Part shown: positions 9,703-19,656 of the stretch, piece after piece | Numbering within the stretch: the first letter of the stretch is position 1 | Layout of the letters: each line of letters starts with the position of its first letter | Origin: Novosphingobium malaysiense | GTDB lineage: Bacteria > Pseudomonadota > Alphaproteobacteria > Sphingomonadales > Sphingomonadaceae | Direction of reading: 5' to 3' | NCBI RefSeq assembly: GCF_000802225.1 | Contig: NZ_JTDI01000002.1 | Location: 567,942 to 631,941, forward strand | Length of the DNA: 64,000 nucleotides | Position numbers and translations under genes: made by a program | Notes under the pieces: generated by a model | What the model was told of the DNA's origin: nothing | The model's database searches: none | What the model saw: only the letters and a program-made list of their open reading frames with translations

Positions 9703-10434
9703 ATGGCGCAGTTCGTATTCCTTCATGGAGGCGGGCAGGGAAGCTGGGTCTGGGACGAGACGATCGTGGCCGTCGGCCGCCAGTCCCAAGGCAGGGCCCA
9801 ATGCCTGGCGCTCGATGCCCCCGGTTGCGGGAGCAAGCGGGGAGTGGATACGTCAGGCTATGCCTTTGCCGACACCACCCGGGAACTGATTGCGGACATA
9901 GAACGGGCCGGCATGCTCGATGTCGTTCTGGTCGGCCATTCGCAGGCGGGCATGACGCTGCCGCACATTGCCGAACTCGCGCCGCCGGGCCTTGTCAGCA
10001 AGCTCGTCTACGTGGCGTGCTCAGCCCCCCTCAAGGGCCTCAATACACTTCAGCAGATGGGGCAGGGGCGCCATGGCGAGAGCCCGGACGAGGTCGGCTA
10101 CCCGCTCGGGCCGGATGCAGCGATGGAGGAGCGCTTCGCCGCCATGTTCTGCAACGACATGGCAGAACCCCGGCGGTCCGAGTTCCTGGGAAAGCTGGGC
10201 AAGGATAATTGGCCAGCGAGCGCCTACACCTACAGCGACTGGCGTTACGAACACCTGCGCGGCATCCCGTCGAGCTATGTCGTCACCCTGCGGGACGGCG
10301 TCCTGCCGGTGGAGTGGCAGGAGCGGTTCGCCGACCGGCTCCATGCGCGAAGAATCGTGCGTGTCGATGCGGGCCACCAGGTCATGAACACGCGCCCCGA
10401 GGCCTTGGCCGAAGTGTTGCTGGCCGAAGCCTGA
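9703..10434 (+). CDS. Alpha/beta-fold hydrolase, esterase-like
   Basis: A 243-residue cytosolic alpha/beta hydrolase. It has the oxyanion motif FLHGGGQGSWVW, a nucleophile elbow VGHSQAGMT and a late His in DAGHQVMNTRPEALAEVL; the catalytic acid is likely an Asp around residue 205. The layout resembles the plant-type methylesterase/hydroxynitrile lyase branch (GHS.AG and late GH.VM), so an ester or cyanohydrin substrate is possible, but this is weak inference. It has no obvious operon partner; the next gene is convergent. Confidence 0.8.
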   Translation: MAQFVFLHGGGQGSWVWDETIVAVGRQSQGRAQCLALDAPGCGSKRGVDTSGYAFADTTRELIADIERAGMLDVVLVGHSQAGMTLPHIAELAPPGLVSKLVYVACSAPLKGLNTLQQMGQGRHGESPDEVGYPLGPDAAMEERFAAMFCNDMAEPRRSEFLGKLGKDNWPASAYTYSDWRYEHLRGIPSSYVVTLRDGVLPVEWQERFADRLHARRIVRVDAGHQVMNTRPEALAEVLLAEA

Positions 10435-10446
10435 GGCGTCCGGGGC

Positions 10447-12087
10447 TCAGGCTTCCTCGAACAAAAGGCGCGCATTCTCCCATCGCCCGGCGGCGGCATC
10501 CTGCGGGCTTATCCAGAACTGGAACATACCCAGTTCGCCCCAGCGCCATTCCATCATGTCATCGTAGGCGAGTTGCAGGAGCAGGATTTCGCCGGCTTGG
10601 GCATGCTCGGTAGATTGCCGGCCGGCGCCGGGGCCGAACATCTGGTGCTGGTGGCGTATCGGCAGACGGTATTCGCGGTTGATCCTGTCCAGTTGGTCGT
10701 CAGGCATGGCTGCCAGGGCTTCGGGCGCATCGGTCACCATCGTGCGCAGCGAAAGGGCTGCAAGGTCCGCGAGCGTGAGCGGCGCGTTGTAGCGAACGAC
10801 TTCGGAACAGTTGGCATGCAGCTCGGCGAGGAACTCCTCGATGAGCCCGTATTCCTCGGCCGTGAGCTGCTGCCAAGGGTCCCGCCCGGCCACGAACTGT
10901 TCGAGCGCGGCGATCATGTCGGGAATGCCGTCGCGTTGGGCTTCTATCGCCGCGAGGTCCGCCTGCCGCTGGGCAAGATGTTCGCGGGCGGCCTCGAGGC
11001 GGGCATCGTCCGGGCCTCCGTCGGCCTCGATGGCGGCGACCGCTTCTTCTGCCTGCCGAACGCTGTCGCGCCTTAGCGCCACCGGGCGTTTTGCCTCTTC
11101 GATTGCGACATGAAGCTGGTCGGCCAGGTGATTGACCCCATGCCACCACAGATAGGGTGAACCCTCGGCGCCGAAAGGCCCATTGCGCGGGGCTGCATGA
11201 GGCGCGAGCAGGTCGGTCATGACAGTTTCGGTTTCCTGTCGATGCGCTGCGTCGCCGGGGCCGCGCAGCACTTCCGGCAAATCGAGAGCGACGGGTTCAA
11301 CCGGCCAGAATGGAAAGAAATGGCGGCTAAGGCGATTGGCTTTCGTCGGCAGGGAGAAACCGCCCTCGTCGAAGGCCGGAGGCAGGTTCTGCGGCGGTTC
11401 GGCGAAGTCCCAATGGCCTTCCGGCACTGCGACCACGGCGCCCGTGCCGAGGAAGAACGCCAACGAACCCGTATGCGGCAAGGGACTTTCGGGGCAGGCC
11501 GCAGCGAGTTCGGCAAGATCGATCTGCGCCGCGAAGGGCAGGGGCGTGCCGCCTGTATCGCAAGGCCAGGCAGCTTCACCGAGCCGAGGCAGTCCGCCCA
11601 GCCAGCTGCGATCATCGAACCAGTCGCGGTCCCGTTCTCTCGGCTTGCGTATCAGCACGACCGGCCGTGGCCCATTGCCCGCATCCGGGCCTGCGGCTTC
11701 GGCACTATCGCCGATGGCGCGACGGCGCAGGCTGGCGATCCTGTCTTCCTGCGACATCGGTTCGGGGCGCCATACCGGGCCCGGCGCCGCATAGGCGGGC
11801 GATGCTTCATCGGGCCGCCTGGACTTTGCCGCTTTCCTGTCCACCGGCCCTTCGCCGATGGTCAGGGCGACAAGCAGGACGAGCACGATACCGAGCAGGA
11901 GAAATGCAATGATCGCGGCATTTCGTCCACCCAGCGCAATGGCGTGGGCCGCCGCTTCATCGAGCAGGGACAGGATGCGTCGGGCGGCCGGGGAATCGGT
12001 GGGAGAGGCGATTGGCGCAAGGCCGACATAGGCGGCCATCAGGGCGCTGAGCCCGAAGACCGCGATCATCGCCAATACTCTTTTCAT
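10447..12087 (-). CDS. DUF1963 (YwqG-like) membrane-anchored protein
   Basis: A 546-residue protein. Residues about 1-25 and 55-80 are hydrophobic helices, so the protein is probably anchored in the inner membrane. Residues about 150-545 contain the DUF1963/YwqG signature: SWLGGLPRLGEAAWP, PLPFAAQIDLAEL, LAFFLGTG, and the final GELGMFQFWISPQD. The family is widespread and of unknown function. A long insertion (about 285-410, helical, Ala/Glu-rich) interrupts the usual fold. It converges on the hydrolase upstream and diverges from thymidine kinase. Confidence 0.75.
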   Translation of the reverse strand: MKRVLAMIAVFGLSALMAAYVGLAPIASPTDSPAARRILSLLDEAAAHAIALGGRNAAIIAFLLLGIVLVLLVALTIGEGPVDRKAAKSRRPDEASPAYAAPGPVWRPEPMSQEDRIASLRRRAIGDSAEAAGPDAGNGPRPVVLIRKPRERDRDWFDDRSWLGGLPRLGEAAWPCDTGGTPLPFAAQIDLAELAAACPESPLPHTGSLAFFLGTGAVVAVPEGHWDFAEPPQNLPPAFDEGGFSLPTKANRLSRHFFPFWPVEPVALDLPEVLRGPGDAAHRQETETVMTDLLAPHAAPRNGPFGAEGSPYLWWHGVNHLADQLHVAIEEAKRPVALRRDSVRQAEEAVAAIEADGGPDDARLEAAREHLAQRQADLAAIEAQRDGIPDMIAALEQFVAGRDPWQQLTAEEYGLIEEFLAELHANCSEVVRYNAPLTLADLAALSLRTMVTDAPEALAAMPDDQLDRINREYRLPIRHQHQMFGPGAGRQSTEHAQAGEILLLQLAYDDMMEWRWGELGMFQFWISPQDAAAGRWENARLLFEEA

Positions 12088-12208
12088 GCCTGCCCCCTGC
12101 GTTCCCGGCAGTATTCCCCTAAATCGCGATGGCTGGATTCATTCAATCCGGGGAGAAGCATGCGCAATCCCGTGCGCGGCAAATGACGCGGTGTTATCCC
12201 CAGTATTC

Positions 12209-12799
12209 ATGGCAAAGCTCTACTTTTACTACGCCAGCATGAATGCGGGGAAGTCCGCGACGCTGCTGCAGGCGAATTTCAACTACAACGAGCGCGGAAT
12301 GCGCACGATGCTCTGGACGGCGGAGCTCGACGACCGCAGCGGGCAGCGGGGCGACGGACACGCCATCGAAAGCCGCATCGGCCTGCATGCCGGGGCGCAT
12401 CGCTTTTCCCGTGAAACCGACCTGCTGAACCGCGTCCAGGACACCCATGCGGTGGAGCCGCTGTCCTGCGTGCTCGTGGACGAGGCGCAGTTTCTTACGC
12501 CCGAGCAGGTGTGGCAGTGCGCCGACATTGCCGACAAGGCGAACATTCCGGTGCTCTGCTATGGGCTGCGTACCGATTTCCGCGGGCAGCTGTTTCCCGG
12601 TTCGGCGGCCCTGCTCGGCCTTGCCGATACCCTCGTCGAACTGAAGGCCGTGTGCCACTGCGGGCGCAAGGCCTCGATGAATCTGCGCGTCGATGCCGCG
12701 GGCCGGGCCGTCAACGAAGGGCCCCAGGCCGAGATCGGCGGCAACGACCGGTACGTGGCCCTGTGCCGTCGCCATTTCAGCGAGGCGCTCGGCCGTTGA
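12209..12799 (+). CDS. tdk: Thymidine kinase
   Basis: A 196-residue type II thymidine kinase that phosphorylates thymidine with ATP in the salvage pathway. ATG 12209 was chosen because the protein starts directly with the family N-terminus MAKLYFYYASMNAGKS, containing the P-loop (G14-K15-S16). VDEAQFL is the Walker B/catalytic Asp-Glu region, LCYGLRTDF the lasso entry, and CHCGRKA is the first half of the zinc site, with the second Cys pair reduced to a single C in ALCRRHF. It stands alone, divergent from the DUF1963 gene. Confidence 0.93.
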   Translation: MAKLYFYYASMNAGKSATLLQANFNYNERGMRTMLWTAELDDRSGQRGDGHAIESRIGLHAGAHRFSRETDLLNRVQDTHAVEPLSCVLVDEAQFLTPEQVWQCADIADKANIPVLCYGLRTDFRGQLFPGSAALLGLADTLVELKAVCHCGRKASMNLRVDAAGRAVNEGPQAEIGGNDRYVALCRRHFSEALGR

Positions 12800-12949
12800 G
12801 CCCCGGCCCGGCCTGAATTCATCAGTTCGGCCCGTGGATGGGGCAGCCCCCCGCAAAAACGCGAGGGGTAGTGTCAGATACAGAAATCTTCCTGCAACGT
12901 TGGAAGGCCAATTTCTCCGTAACCGCAAAAAACACGGAACGGGTCGCAC

Positions 12950-13870
12950 ATGCAGAATGCCATCGTCCATCTTGGCTATCACAAGACGGCCACCACCTGG
13001 TTGCAGGAACAGGTCTTCCCGCGCGCCACCAGTCATGACTTCGTGCCGCGCAAGGCGGTGCAGGATGCCTTGCTTGCACCATCGGGCCTGCATTTCTGTG
13101 CCGACAACGCGCGCCGCGTCCTGTCGCTGCAAGGCCGCAACCGGCCGGTCCTGCTCAGCGAGGAAAACCTCTCCGGTTACATCCACAACGGCGGCCTGCA
13201 CGGGTTCCTCGCGCCGGAGATGGCCCGCCGCGTCAAGGCGGTCTTTCCCGACGCGCGGATCGTCGTGTTCATCCGCAACCAGTTGGACATCTGCCGCGCC
13301 AGTTATGCGCAATATGTCTCGGGTGGCGGGACCTGGAGTGCGCGGCGCTATTTCGAGACCGCCCGCTTCGTGCGCGGGGCGCTGACGCGGCCCTGGAAGG
13401 CGCCGGTCTTCGAGTTCGAGCACTTCGAATACGATCGCCTCGTATCCCACTACGACAGCCTGTTCGGCGCAGAACGGGTCCACGTCTATCCCTACGAATG
13501 GTTGCAGGATCGCTCCTCCATGCTGAAGCGCATGGAGAAGGACCTGGGCCTGTCACTGGACGCCCTGCCGCCCGAGGGATCGCGCGCGAACCGATCGCTC
13601 GGTGCTGCCGGACTGACGGCGATGCGCGCGGTCAACCTGTTTACCCGCCAGTCGGTCGTCAACAAGGACAGGATCGTCGATCTGCCGGGCGGGCAGGTCC
13701 TGCGGCATGGCGCGAAGTGGCTGGTGGGCCGGGTGCCGGTGATCAACCGCAGTCCGGCACGGCTGTCCGATCGGCTCCGCCGGCGGATCGCCGAACACTA
13801 TCCGCAAAGCAACCGCCGCCTGATGGCGATGCGCGATCTTCCGCTCGACGATCTCGGCTATCCCGTCTGA
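12950..13870 (+). CDS. Sulfotransferase family protein
   Basis: A 306-residue protein. The N-terminal GYHKTATTWLQEQ is the PAPS 5'-phosphosulfate-binding loop, and FIRNQLDICRASYAQY fits the 3'-phosphate-binding site with Arg and Ser. Such enzymes move a sulfuryl group from PAPS to a hydroxyl on a sugar, lipid or small molecule; the acceptor is unknown. No membrane segment is visible. The gene is isolated between tdk and the protease gene, with an apparent promoter gap of 150 bp upstream. Confidence 0.8.
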   Translation: MQNAIVHLGYHKTATTWLQEQVFPRATSHDFVPRKAVQDALLAPSGLHFCADNARRVLSLQGRNRPVLLSEENLSGYIHNGGLHGFLAPEMARRVKAVFPDARIVVFIRNQLDICRASYAQYVSGGGTWSARRYFETARFVRGALTRPWKAPVFEFEHFEYDRLVSHYDSLFGAERVHVYPYEWLQDRSSMLKRMEKDLGLSLDALPPEGSRANRSLGAAGLTAMRAVNLFTRQSVVNKDRIVDLPGGQVLRHGAKWLVGRVPVINRSPARLSDRLRRRIAEHYPQSNRRLMAMRDLPLDDLGYPV

Positions 13871-13903
13871 CCCGCCGTTGCGGTGGGCTCCCGCCCGTCC
13901 TAG

Positions 13904-14599
13904 ATGGGAGCTATGAGCGAATTCCTGCTGCAGGCCGCAGCGATCATCATTCCCCTGATCATCGCGATCGTGTTCCATGAAGTCGCACACGGCTGGGTGG
14001 CACGGATGCTCGGCGATCCGACCGCGCACGAGCAGCGTCGGCTCAGCTTCAATCCGCTGCGCCACGTCGATCCGTTCGGTACGATCATCCTGCCCGGCAT
14101 GCTGTGGCTGACCACGCATACGGCGTTCGGATGGGCCAAGCCGGTGCCGGTCAACAAGTGGCGGCTACACGATCCGCGCCGGGGCATGATGGCGGTGGCG
14201 GCGGCAGGTCCGGGGATGAACCTGGTGCTTGCCGCCATCGGTGCGGTGCTGCTGGGCCTGCTGGTGCGTTTCGCCGGAGACAGTTCTTCCCCGTCGCTTC
14301 AGTTCGTGGCCGACAACTTCAACAATTTCATCATGATCAACGTCTTCCTGGCGTTCTTCAATCTCCTGCCGATCCCGCCCTTCGACGGATCGCACATCGT
14401 CGAAGGCGTGCTGCCGCCACCTGCAGCGCGACAGTACGAGCGGTTGAGGCCCTTTGGTTTCGTACTGCTGTTTCTGGTGCTGCTGGTGATTCCGCAGCTG
14501 TTTCCCGACTGGAACGTGATCGAGCGGGTCGTGGTCCCGCCGGTGCGGTGGATCGGGGAGCACTATTACCACCTGGCACGGGCCGTTGCAGGCCTGTGA
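13904..14599 (+). CDS. Site-2 protease family (M50) membrane metalloprotease
   Basis: A 231-residue multi-pass membrane protein. HEVAHG in the first hydrophobic segment (about residues 25-30) is the zinc-binding HExxH motif, and LLPIPPFDGSHI late in the protein provides the third ligand Asp (NPDG-like). There is no PDZ or CBS domain, placing it among the compact M50B/YwhC-like members. The start is unclear: ATG 13904 and 13913 are both in frame and neither has ideal Shine-Dalgarno spacing. Confidence 0.88.
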   Translation: MGAMSEFLLQAAAIIIPLIIAIVFHEVAHGWVARMLGDPTAHEQRRLSFNPLRHVDPFGTIILPGMLWLTTHTAFGWAKPVPVNKWRLHDPRRGMMAVAAAGPGMNLVLAAIGAVLLGLLVRFAGDSSSPSLQFVADNFNNFIMINVFLAFFNLLPIPPFDGSHIVEGVLPPPAARQYERLRPFGFVLLFLVLLVIPQLFPDWNVIERVVVPPVRWIGEHYYHLARAVAGL

Positions 14600-14716
14600 G
14601 CGGTCGCTTCGGACAATTCAGGTTTGTATGACTTTGTCTCACCGCCTTGCGGCCGAGGCCGCGAGTGCCGATTTTACAGGGGCGGGGATGGCAGGACAGA
14701 CCGGAAAGGACCTGCG

Positions 14717-15112
14717 ATGAAACGCCTTTCTCTTATACTTCCGATCGCGATGATGGCCGCTGCGCCCTTGCCTGCGCTGGCTGCAAATGCGCATGCAGAG
14801 GCCCCCGCCAAGACCCGGAGCGGGGCCTCCATTCCCTTCGCCAATCACGGCGGCGTGTGGGACTGGCGCGCCGACGGCAACCGCACGGTCTATTTCGAGG
14901 ACAATCACGACAACTGGTACAAGGCCGAACTGATGGGTTACTCGCCGGACCTGCCGTTCGTCGAGTTCATCGCTCTCGACACCCGGCCAAACGGCACGCT
15001 CGACCGGTGGAGTGCGGTCTACATTCACGGCCAGCGCTATCCGTTCGTGTCCTTCGAAAAGGTCGATGCGCCTCCGGGTAAGCATGAGGCCAAGGACAAG
15101 GCCAAAGGGTAA
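14717..15112 (+). CDS. Secreted DUF6491-like protein
   Basis: A 131-residue protein from ATG 14717 with a clear signal peptide (MKRLSLILPIAMMAAAPLPA, cleaved after ALA). The mature part (FANHGGVWDWRADGNRTVYF, then LMGYSPDLPFVEFI and DRWSAVYIHGQRYPF) fits the DUF6491 family found in sphingomonads and relatives. The family usually has a Cys pair; here I see none, so it may lack the disulfide. Function unknown; periplasmic location is expected. Confidence 0.7.
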   Translation: MKRLSLILPIAMMAAAPLPALAANAHAEAPAKTRSGASIPFANHGGVWDWRADGNRTVYFEDNHDNWYKAELMGYSPDLPFVEFIALDTRPNGTLDRWSAVYIHGQRYPFVSFEKVDAPPGKHEAKDKAKG

Positions 15113-15160
15113 GCCGGCACCGCCGTTGACCGACGCGTCCGTGGCGCCCATGGGGGCGCC

Positions 15161-16096
15161 ATGACGCAGGCCTCCCCTCCAACCCGTCCGGCGCCCAGCG
15201 GATGGGTCATTCTCGACAAGCCTGTCGGGCTCGGCTCGACGCAGGCCGTGGCTGCCGTGAAGCGCAATCTGCGCGAGGCGGGCTATGGCAAGAAGGTGAA
15301 GGTCGGGCACGGCGGCACGCTCGATCCGCTGGCGAGTGGCATCCTGCCGGTGGCCCTGGGCGAGGCGACCAAGCTCACCGGGCGAATGCTCGATGCGAGC
15401 AAGACCTATGAATTCACCGTCCGCTTCGGTGAGGAGACCGATACGCTCGACCTCGAAGGCGCGGTGATCGCCACCAGCGATGTGCGTCCGACGCGTGGGC
15501 AGGTGGAGCAGGCGTTGCCGCAGTTCACCGGCCCGATCGAACAGATCCCTCCCGCATACTCCGCGCTGAAAATCGATGGCCAGCGCGCCTATGATCTGGC
15601 GCGGGCGGGCGAAGAGGTGGCGCTGAAGGCCCGGCGGGTCACGGTGTTCGCCCTGTCTCTCGAACATTTCGACGAAACCGAAGGGGCCACGCTCCTCGCA
15701 AAAGTCTCCAAGGGAACCTATATCCGGTCCCTGGCGCGCGACATCGCGCAAGCCCTCGGCTCATGCGGCACGGTGACCATGCTTCGCCGCACTCAGGCCG
15801 GCCCGTTCGACCTGTCCCACGCGATTTCGCTGGACAAACTGAACGAAACCGGTAAGGGCGCGCCTCTTGAACAGATACTCTTGCCGCTGGAGGCGGGGCT
15901 GGACGACATCCCGGCCATCGACCTCGATCCGGAGCAGGCAAGGGCGGTCCGGCAGGGCCGCGTTCTTACCGGGTCGCCCCACGAAGACGGGCTTTACTGG
16001 GCGCGGCAAGGGAATGTTCCTGTTGCGCTGGTGGAGCTTTCGGGCGGAGACGTCCGGGTTGTCAGGGGGTTCAATCTCACCGATGTCGCGGAGTAG
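15161..16096 (+). CDS. truB: tRNA pseudouridine(55) synthase TruB
   Basis: A 311-residue enzyme that makes pseudouridine 55 in the T-arm of tRNAs. The catalytic block GHGGTLDPLASGILP carries the nucleophilic Asp (about residue 53), preceded by GWVILDKPVGLGST. YEFTVRFGEETDTLD, then IPPAYSALKIDGQRAYDLAR and GTYIRSLARDI are also conserved. It is followed after 5 bp by rpsO, the usual pair. Confidence 0.96.
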   Translation: MTQASPPTRPAPSGWVILDKPVGLGSTQAVAAVKRNLREAGYGKKVKVGHGGTLDPLASGILPVALGEATKLTGRMLDASKTYEFTVRFGEETDTLDLEGAVIATSDVRPTRGQVEQALPQFTGPIEQIPPAYSALKIDGQRAYDLARAGEEVALKARRVTVFALSLEHFDETEGATLLAKVSKGTYIRSLARDIAQALGSCGTVTMLRRTQAGPFDLSHAISLDKLNETGKGAPLEQILLPLEAGLDDIPAIDLDPEQARAVRQGRVLTGSPHEDGLYWARQGNVPVALVELSGGDVRVVRGFNLTDVAE

Positions 16097-16101
16097 AATG
16101 A

Positions 16102-16371
16102 ATGTCGGTTACCGCTGAGAAGAAGCAGGAAATCATTTCGGACAACGCACGTGGCAATCAGGACACGGGCAGCCCGGAAGTCCAGGTCGCGATCCTCACC
16201 GAGCGCATCGTCAACCTGACCGAACACTTCAAGACGCACCACAAGGACAACCATTCGCGTCGCGGTCTGCTGGCCATGGTCAACAAGCGCCGCTCGCTGC
16301 TCGACTACCTCAAGAAGAAGGACGTCGAGCGCTACAACGCACTGATCCAGAAGCTGGGTCTGCGTAAGTAA
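16102..16371 (+). CDS. rpsO: 30S ribosomal protein S15
   Basis: An 89-residue primary rRNA-binding protein of the small subunit. The full family pattern is present, including [31 protein letters not shown] and KRRSLLDYL. In most proteobacteria the mRNA leader autoregulates; here the leader is too short (5 bp after truB) for the classical pseudoknot upstream, so regulation would have to involve the truB end. A good terminator follows directly. Confidence 0.98.
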   Translation: MSVTAEKKQEIISDNARGNQDTGSPEVQVAILTERIVNLTEHFKTHHKDNHSRRGLLAMVNKRRSLLDYLKKKDVERYNALIQKLGLRK

Positions 16372-16381
16372 CGCAAGATTT

Positions 16382-16405
16382 CGGCCCGCCACTGGCGGGC
16401 CGTTT
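16382..16405 (+). terminator. Intrinsic terminator after rpsO
   Basis: A perfect 9-bp GC stem (CGGCCCGCC / GGCGGGCCG) with a 3-base loop, followed by TTT. It starts 10 bases after the rpsO stop. The rest of the gap up to pnp (16406-16672) holds no gene I can support; it presumably contains the pnp promoter and leader. Confidence 0.8.
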
Positions 16406-16672
16406 CGCATTTGCGTTGCCCAAAGAGGGCGTCATCCCGGCAGGGCGTCGGGAGCGCTGGCCGTGAAAGCGGCAGTACGTTACAAGCCTTCCGCCGCAAG
16501 ACATGGCTCGAAGGCACAGGATCCCGGATTTGGGATCACGAAAAGGGGCGGGCTTCGCAATCCGGCGAAGTTTCAGCCGAAGGGGCGACACATGCCCCGC
16601 ACCGGACCGGGACGGTATCCCCGGCAGTAAACCCCGCCAGGCAATAGGGCCGGTGGGTTGAGGAAACTCTAT

Positions 16673-18940
16673 ATGTTCGACGTAAAAACCGTATCCATGG
16701 AGTGGGGCGGAAAGACCCTCACTCTGGAAACCGGCCGCATAGCCCGCCAGGCTGACGGCGCGGTCCTCGCCACTTATGGCGAAACTGTCGTGCTGTGCGC
16801 TGTCACGGCCGCCAAGTCGGTGAAGGAAGGCCAGGACTTCTTCCCGCTCACCGTCCACTACCAGGAAAAGTTCTCGTCCGCCGGCCGTATCCCCGGCGGC
16901 TTCTTCAAGCGTGAACGCGGAGCGACCGAAAAGGAAACGCTGACCAGCCGCCTGATCGACCGTCCGGTGCGCCCGCTGTTCCCGGAAGGCTTCTACAACG
17001 AGATCAACTGCATCGCGCAGGTCATGTCCTATGACGGCGAGACCGAGCCCGATGTCGTTGCCATGATCGCCGCTTCGGCCGCGCTCACTATTTCCGGCGT
17101 GCCTTTCATGGGCCCGATCGGCGCCTGCCGCGTCGGCTTCGTCGACGGCGAATACACGCTCAACCCGAAGCAGTCTGCCGCTCTCGAAGATGGCCGCCTC
17201 GACCTCGTCGTCGCCGCCACCGGCGAAGCCGTGATGATGGTGGAATCGGAAGCCAAGGAACTGGCCGAGGACGAGATGCTCGGCGCTGTCATGTTCGCGC
17301 ATGACGAGTGCAAGAAGGTCGTCAACCTCATCATCGACCTGGCCGAGAAGGCTGCCAAGGAACCCTGGGAAATCGCAATCAGCGACAACTCGGCGATCAA
17401 GGACAAGCTCAAGGAAGTGGTCGGCGCCGATGTCGCCGCCGCCTACAAGCTGACCGACAAGTCGGCCCGCTCGAACGCCCTCAACGAGGCGCGCGCCAAG
17501 GCCAAGGAAGCTTTCGCCGACGCCGACGCGCAGACCCAGATGGTCGCCATCAAGACCATGAAGAAGGTGGAAGCGGACATCGTTCGCGGCGCCATCCTCA
17601 AGGACGGCACCCGCATCGACGGCCGCAAGCTCGATCAGGTCCGCCCGATCGATTCGATGGTCGGCTTCCTGCCGCGCACCCACGGTTCGGCGCTGTTCAC
17701 CCGCGGTGAAACGCAGGCGATCTGCACCACCACGCTGGGCACCAAGGACAGCGAGCAGATGATCGACGGCCTCGAAGGCCTGTCGTACTCGCCGTTCATG
17801 CTGCACTACAACTTCCCGCCCTACTCGGTCGGTGAAGTGGGCCGCTTCGGTGCCCCGGGCCGTCGCGAGATCGGCCACGGCAAGCTGGCATGGCGCGCGC
17901 TGCATCCGGTGCTGCCGAGCAAGGAAGACTTCCCCTACACCATCCGCATCCTGTCCGACATCACCGAGTCCAACGGCTCGTCCTCGATGGCGACGATCTG
18001 CGGTGGCTGCCTTTCGATGATGGACGCGGGCGTTCCGCTCGAGCGTCCGGTTTCGGGCATCGCCATGGGCCTGATCCTCGAAGGCGACGAGTTCGCCGTC
18101 CTTTCGGACATCCTGGGCGACGAGGATCACCTCGGCGACATGGACTTCAAGGTGGCCGGCACCGAGAACGGCATCACCACGATGCAGATGGACATCAAGA
18201 TCGCCGGCATCACCAAGGAAATCATGGGCAAGGCGCTGGAGCAGGCGAAGGCCGGCCGCGCGCACATCCTGGGTGAAATGCAGAAGGCCCTCGGTTCGGC
18301 CCGCACCGAGCTTTCGGCCCACGCCCCGCGCATCGAGACGATCCAGATCGACAAGTCGAAGATCCGCGACGTCATCGGCACCGGCGGCAAGGTGATCCGC
18401 GAGATCGTCGCCGAGACCGGCGCCAAGGTCGACATCGACGACGAAGGCGTGATCAAGATCTCGTCCTCCGACATCAACCAGATCGAGGCTGCCAAGGCCT
18501 GGATCCAGGGCATTGTCGAGGAACCGGAAGTCGGCAAGATCTACACCGGCAAGGTGGTCAACATCGTCGACTTCGGTGCCTTCGTGAACTTCATGGGCGG
18601 CAAGGACGGCCTCGTCCACGTCTCCGAAATGAAAAACGAGCGCGTCGAGAAGCCGACCGACGTCGTTTCGGAAGGTCAGGAAGTGAAGGTCAAGGTCCTC
18701 GAGATCGACAACCGCGGCAAGGTCCGCCTGTCGATGCGCGTGGTCGACCAGGAAACCGGCGAAGAGCTGGAAGACACCCGTCCGCCCAAGGCGCCGCGCG
18801 GCGACCGTGAAGGCGGTCGTGGCGGTGACCGTCGTGGTCCGCGCCGCGGTGGCGGTGGTGGCCGCGATCGCGGTCCGCGTCGCGACAAGGACGAAGGTGG
18901 CGATCCGAACCACATGCCTGCCTTCCTGAAGGAAGACTGA
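16673..18940 (+). CDS. pnp: Polyribonucleotide nucleotidyltransferase (PNPase)
   Basis: A 755-residue 3'-5' phosphorolytic RNase and part of the RNA degradosome. ATG 16673 ([21 protein letters not shown]) was chosen over TTG 16658 because GAGGA lies 9-13 bases upstream. Two RNase PH domains (about 5-215 and 320-545, with the core [12 protein letters not shown] and [19 protein letters not shown] blocks), a linker, a KH domain (about 550-615, [11 protein letters not shown]) and S1 domain (about 618-690, [16 protein letters not shown]) are in order. The C-terminus is a Gly/Arg/Asp-rich tail, a likely RNA or RNase E contact. Confidence 0.97.
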   Translation: MFDVKTVSMEWGGKTLTLETGRIARQADGAVLATYGETVVLCAVTAAKSVKEGQDFFPLTVHYQEKFSSAGRIPGGFFKRERGATEKETLTSRLIDRPVRPLFPEGFYNEINCIAQVMSYDGETEPDVVAMIAASAALTISGVPFMGPIGACRVGFVDGEYTLNPKQSAALEDGRLDLVVAATGEAVMMVESEAKELAEDEMLGAVMFAHDECKKVVNLIIDLAEKAAKEPWEIAISDNSAIKDKLKEVVGADVAAAYKLTDKSARSNALNEARAKAKEAFADADAQTQMVAIKTMKKVEADIVRGAILKDGTRIDGRKLDQVRPIDSMVGFLPRTHGSALFTRGETQAICTTTLGTKDSEQMIDGLEGLSYSPFMLHYNFPPYSVGEVGRFGAPGRREIGHGKLAWRALHPVLPSKEDFPYTIRILSDITESNGSSSMATICGGCLSMMDAGVPLERPVSGIAMGLILEGDEFAVLSDILGDEDHLGDMDFKVAGTENGITTMQMDIKIAGITKEIMGKALEQAKAGRAHILGEMQKALGSARTELSAHAPRIETIQIDKSKIRDVIGTGGKVIREIVAETGAKVDIDDEGVIKISSSDINQIEAAKAWIQGIVEEPEVGKIYTGKVVNIVDFGAFVNFMGGKDGLVHVSEMKNERVEKPTDVVSEGQEVKVKVLEIDNRGKVRLSMRVVDQETGEELEDTRPPKAPRGDREGGRGGDRRGPRRGGGGGRDRGPRRDKDEGGDPNHMPAFLKED

Positions 18941-18966
18941 GCCAGACCCGTCAGGGTACAGTAAAG

Positions 18967-18998
18967 GGAAGGGGCCGCGCCGTTGCGTGGCCCCTTTT
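18967..18998 (+). terminator. Intrinsic terminator after pnp
   Basis: A 12-13-bp stem (AAGGGGCCGCGC with GCGTGGCCCCTT, one G-U pair) with a short loop, ending in TTTTCC. It begins 27 bases after the pnp stop and is the best intrinsic terminator in the window. Confidence 0.8.
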
Positions 18999-19162
18999 CC
19001 TTGGTGGGCGGCAGGCAGTGGCGGCTTCGCCCGTCCTGCTGCTGATGCACTGCCGCAGTGCATTCGTCGCTCGCGGAAAGGTTTGCCGGGCGCGGCCTCT
19101 CAAAACGGAACATCGGCTTTCGCGCGATTGACCGCAGCGCCGGGGCAAACCATGGTTTCCGC

Positions 19163-19615
19163 ATGTTAAGCAAAATTCTCGCCGCCGCCTCGCTGGTGCT
19201 CGCCGTCTTTCCCGTTTCCGCTATGGCCGAACCCCGGGACTATGCCGAAGGGCAGGTGTGGCAATACGCCACACGCGCGCAGGATGCCGGATCGCTGGTC
19301 AAGATCCAGAAGATCGAGATCGAGGAGGGACGCCGGGTCTACCACGTCAGCGTCATCGGCGTTCATTTCGCCAATGCGCAGACCGCGAGCGTGCTGCCGC
19401 ATCTGCCGGTCTCTGCGGAAACGCTGGATGCCAGCGTGACACGGGAAGTTCAGGCGCCCTCGGCATTCGGCGGCATGTCGGTCGACGAAGACATTGCCGA
19501 GTGGCATAGGGCCCAGGGCGGCGTTCTGCGCGTTCCGCTGGCACAGGCTCTGGATGAAGTCGACGTGATGATTTCCCGCAACGACCCATTGCCCGATCGG
19601 GGGATCGCCTCGTAA
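19163..19615 (+). CDS. Secreted hypothetical protein
   Basis: A 150-residue protein from ATG 19163 with a signal peptide (MLSKILAAASLVLAVFPVSA, cleavage near SAMA-E). The mature part (YAEGQVWQYATRAQDAGSLV, HVSVIGVHFANA) looks like a small periplasmic beta-rich protein. I do not recognise a named family. It is convergent with a GGDEF gene and has no operon partner. Confidence 0.65.
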   Translation: MLSKILAAASLVLAVFPVSAMAEPRDYAEGQVWQYATRAQDAGSLVKIQKIEIEEGRRVYHVSVIGVHFANAQTASVLPHLPVSAETLDASVTREVQAPSAFGGMSVDEDIAEWHRAQGGVLRVPLAQALDEVDVMISRNDPLPDRGIAS

Positions 19616-19656
19616 CCGGGGCGCCGATTTGGCCCTGAGATTGCCGGGAGGCGCGC

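Noticed and set aside
16310..19063. Long minus-strand open frame of over 900 codons opposite pnp
   Set aside because: Pure antisense of a conserved gene in high-GC sequence; composition (His/Asp/Arg/Val-rich) and lack of any motif mark it as a shadow frame.
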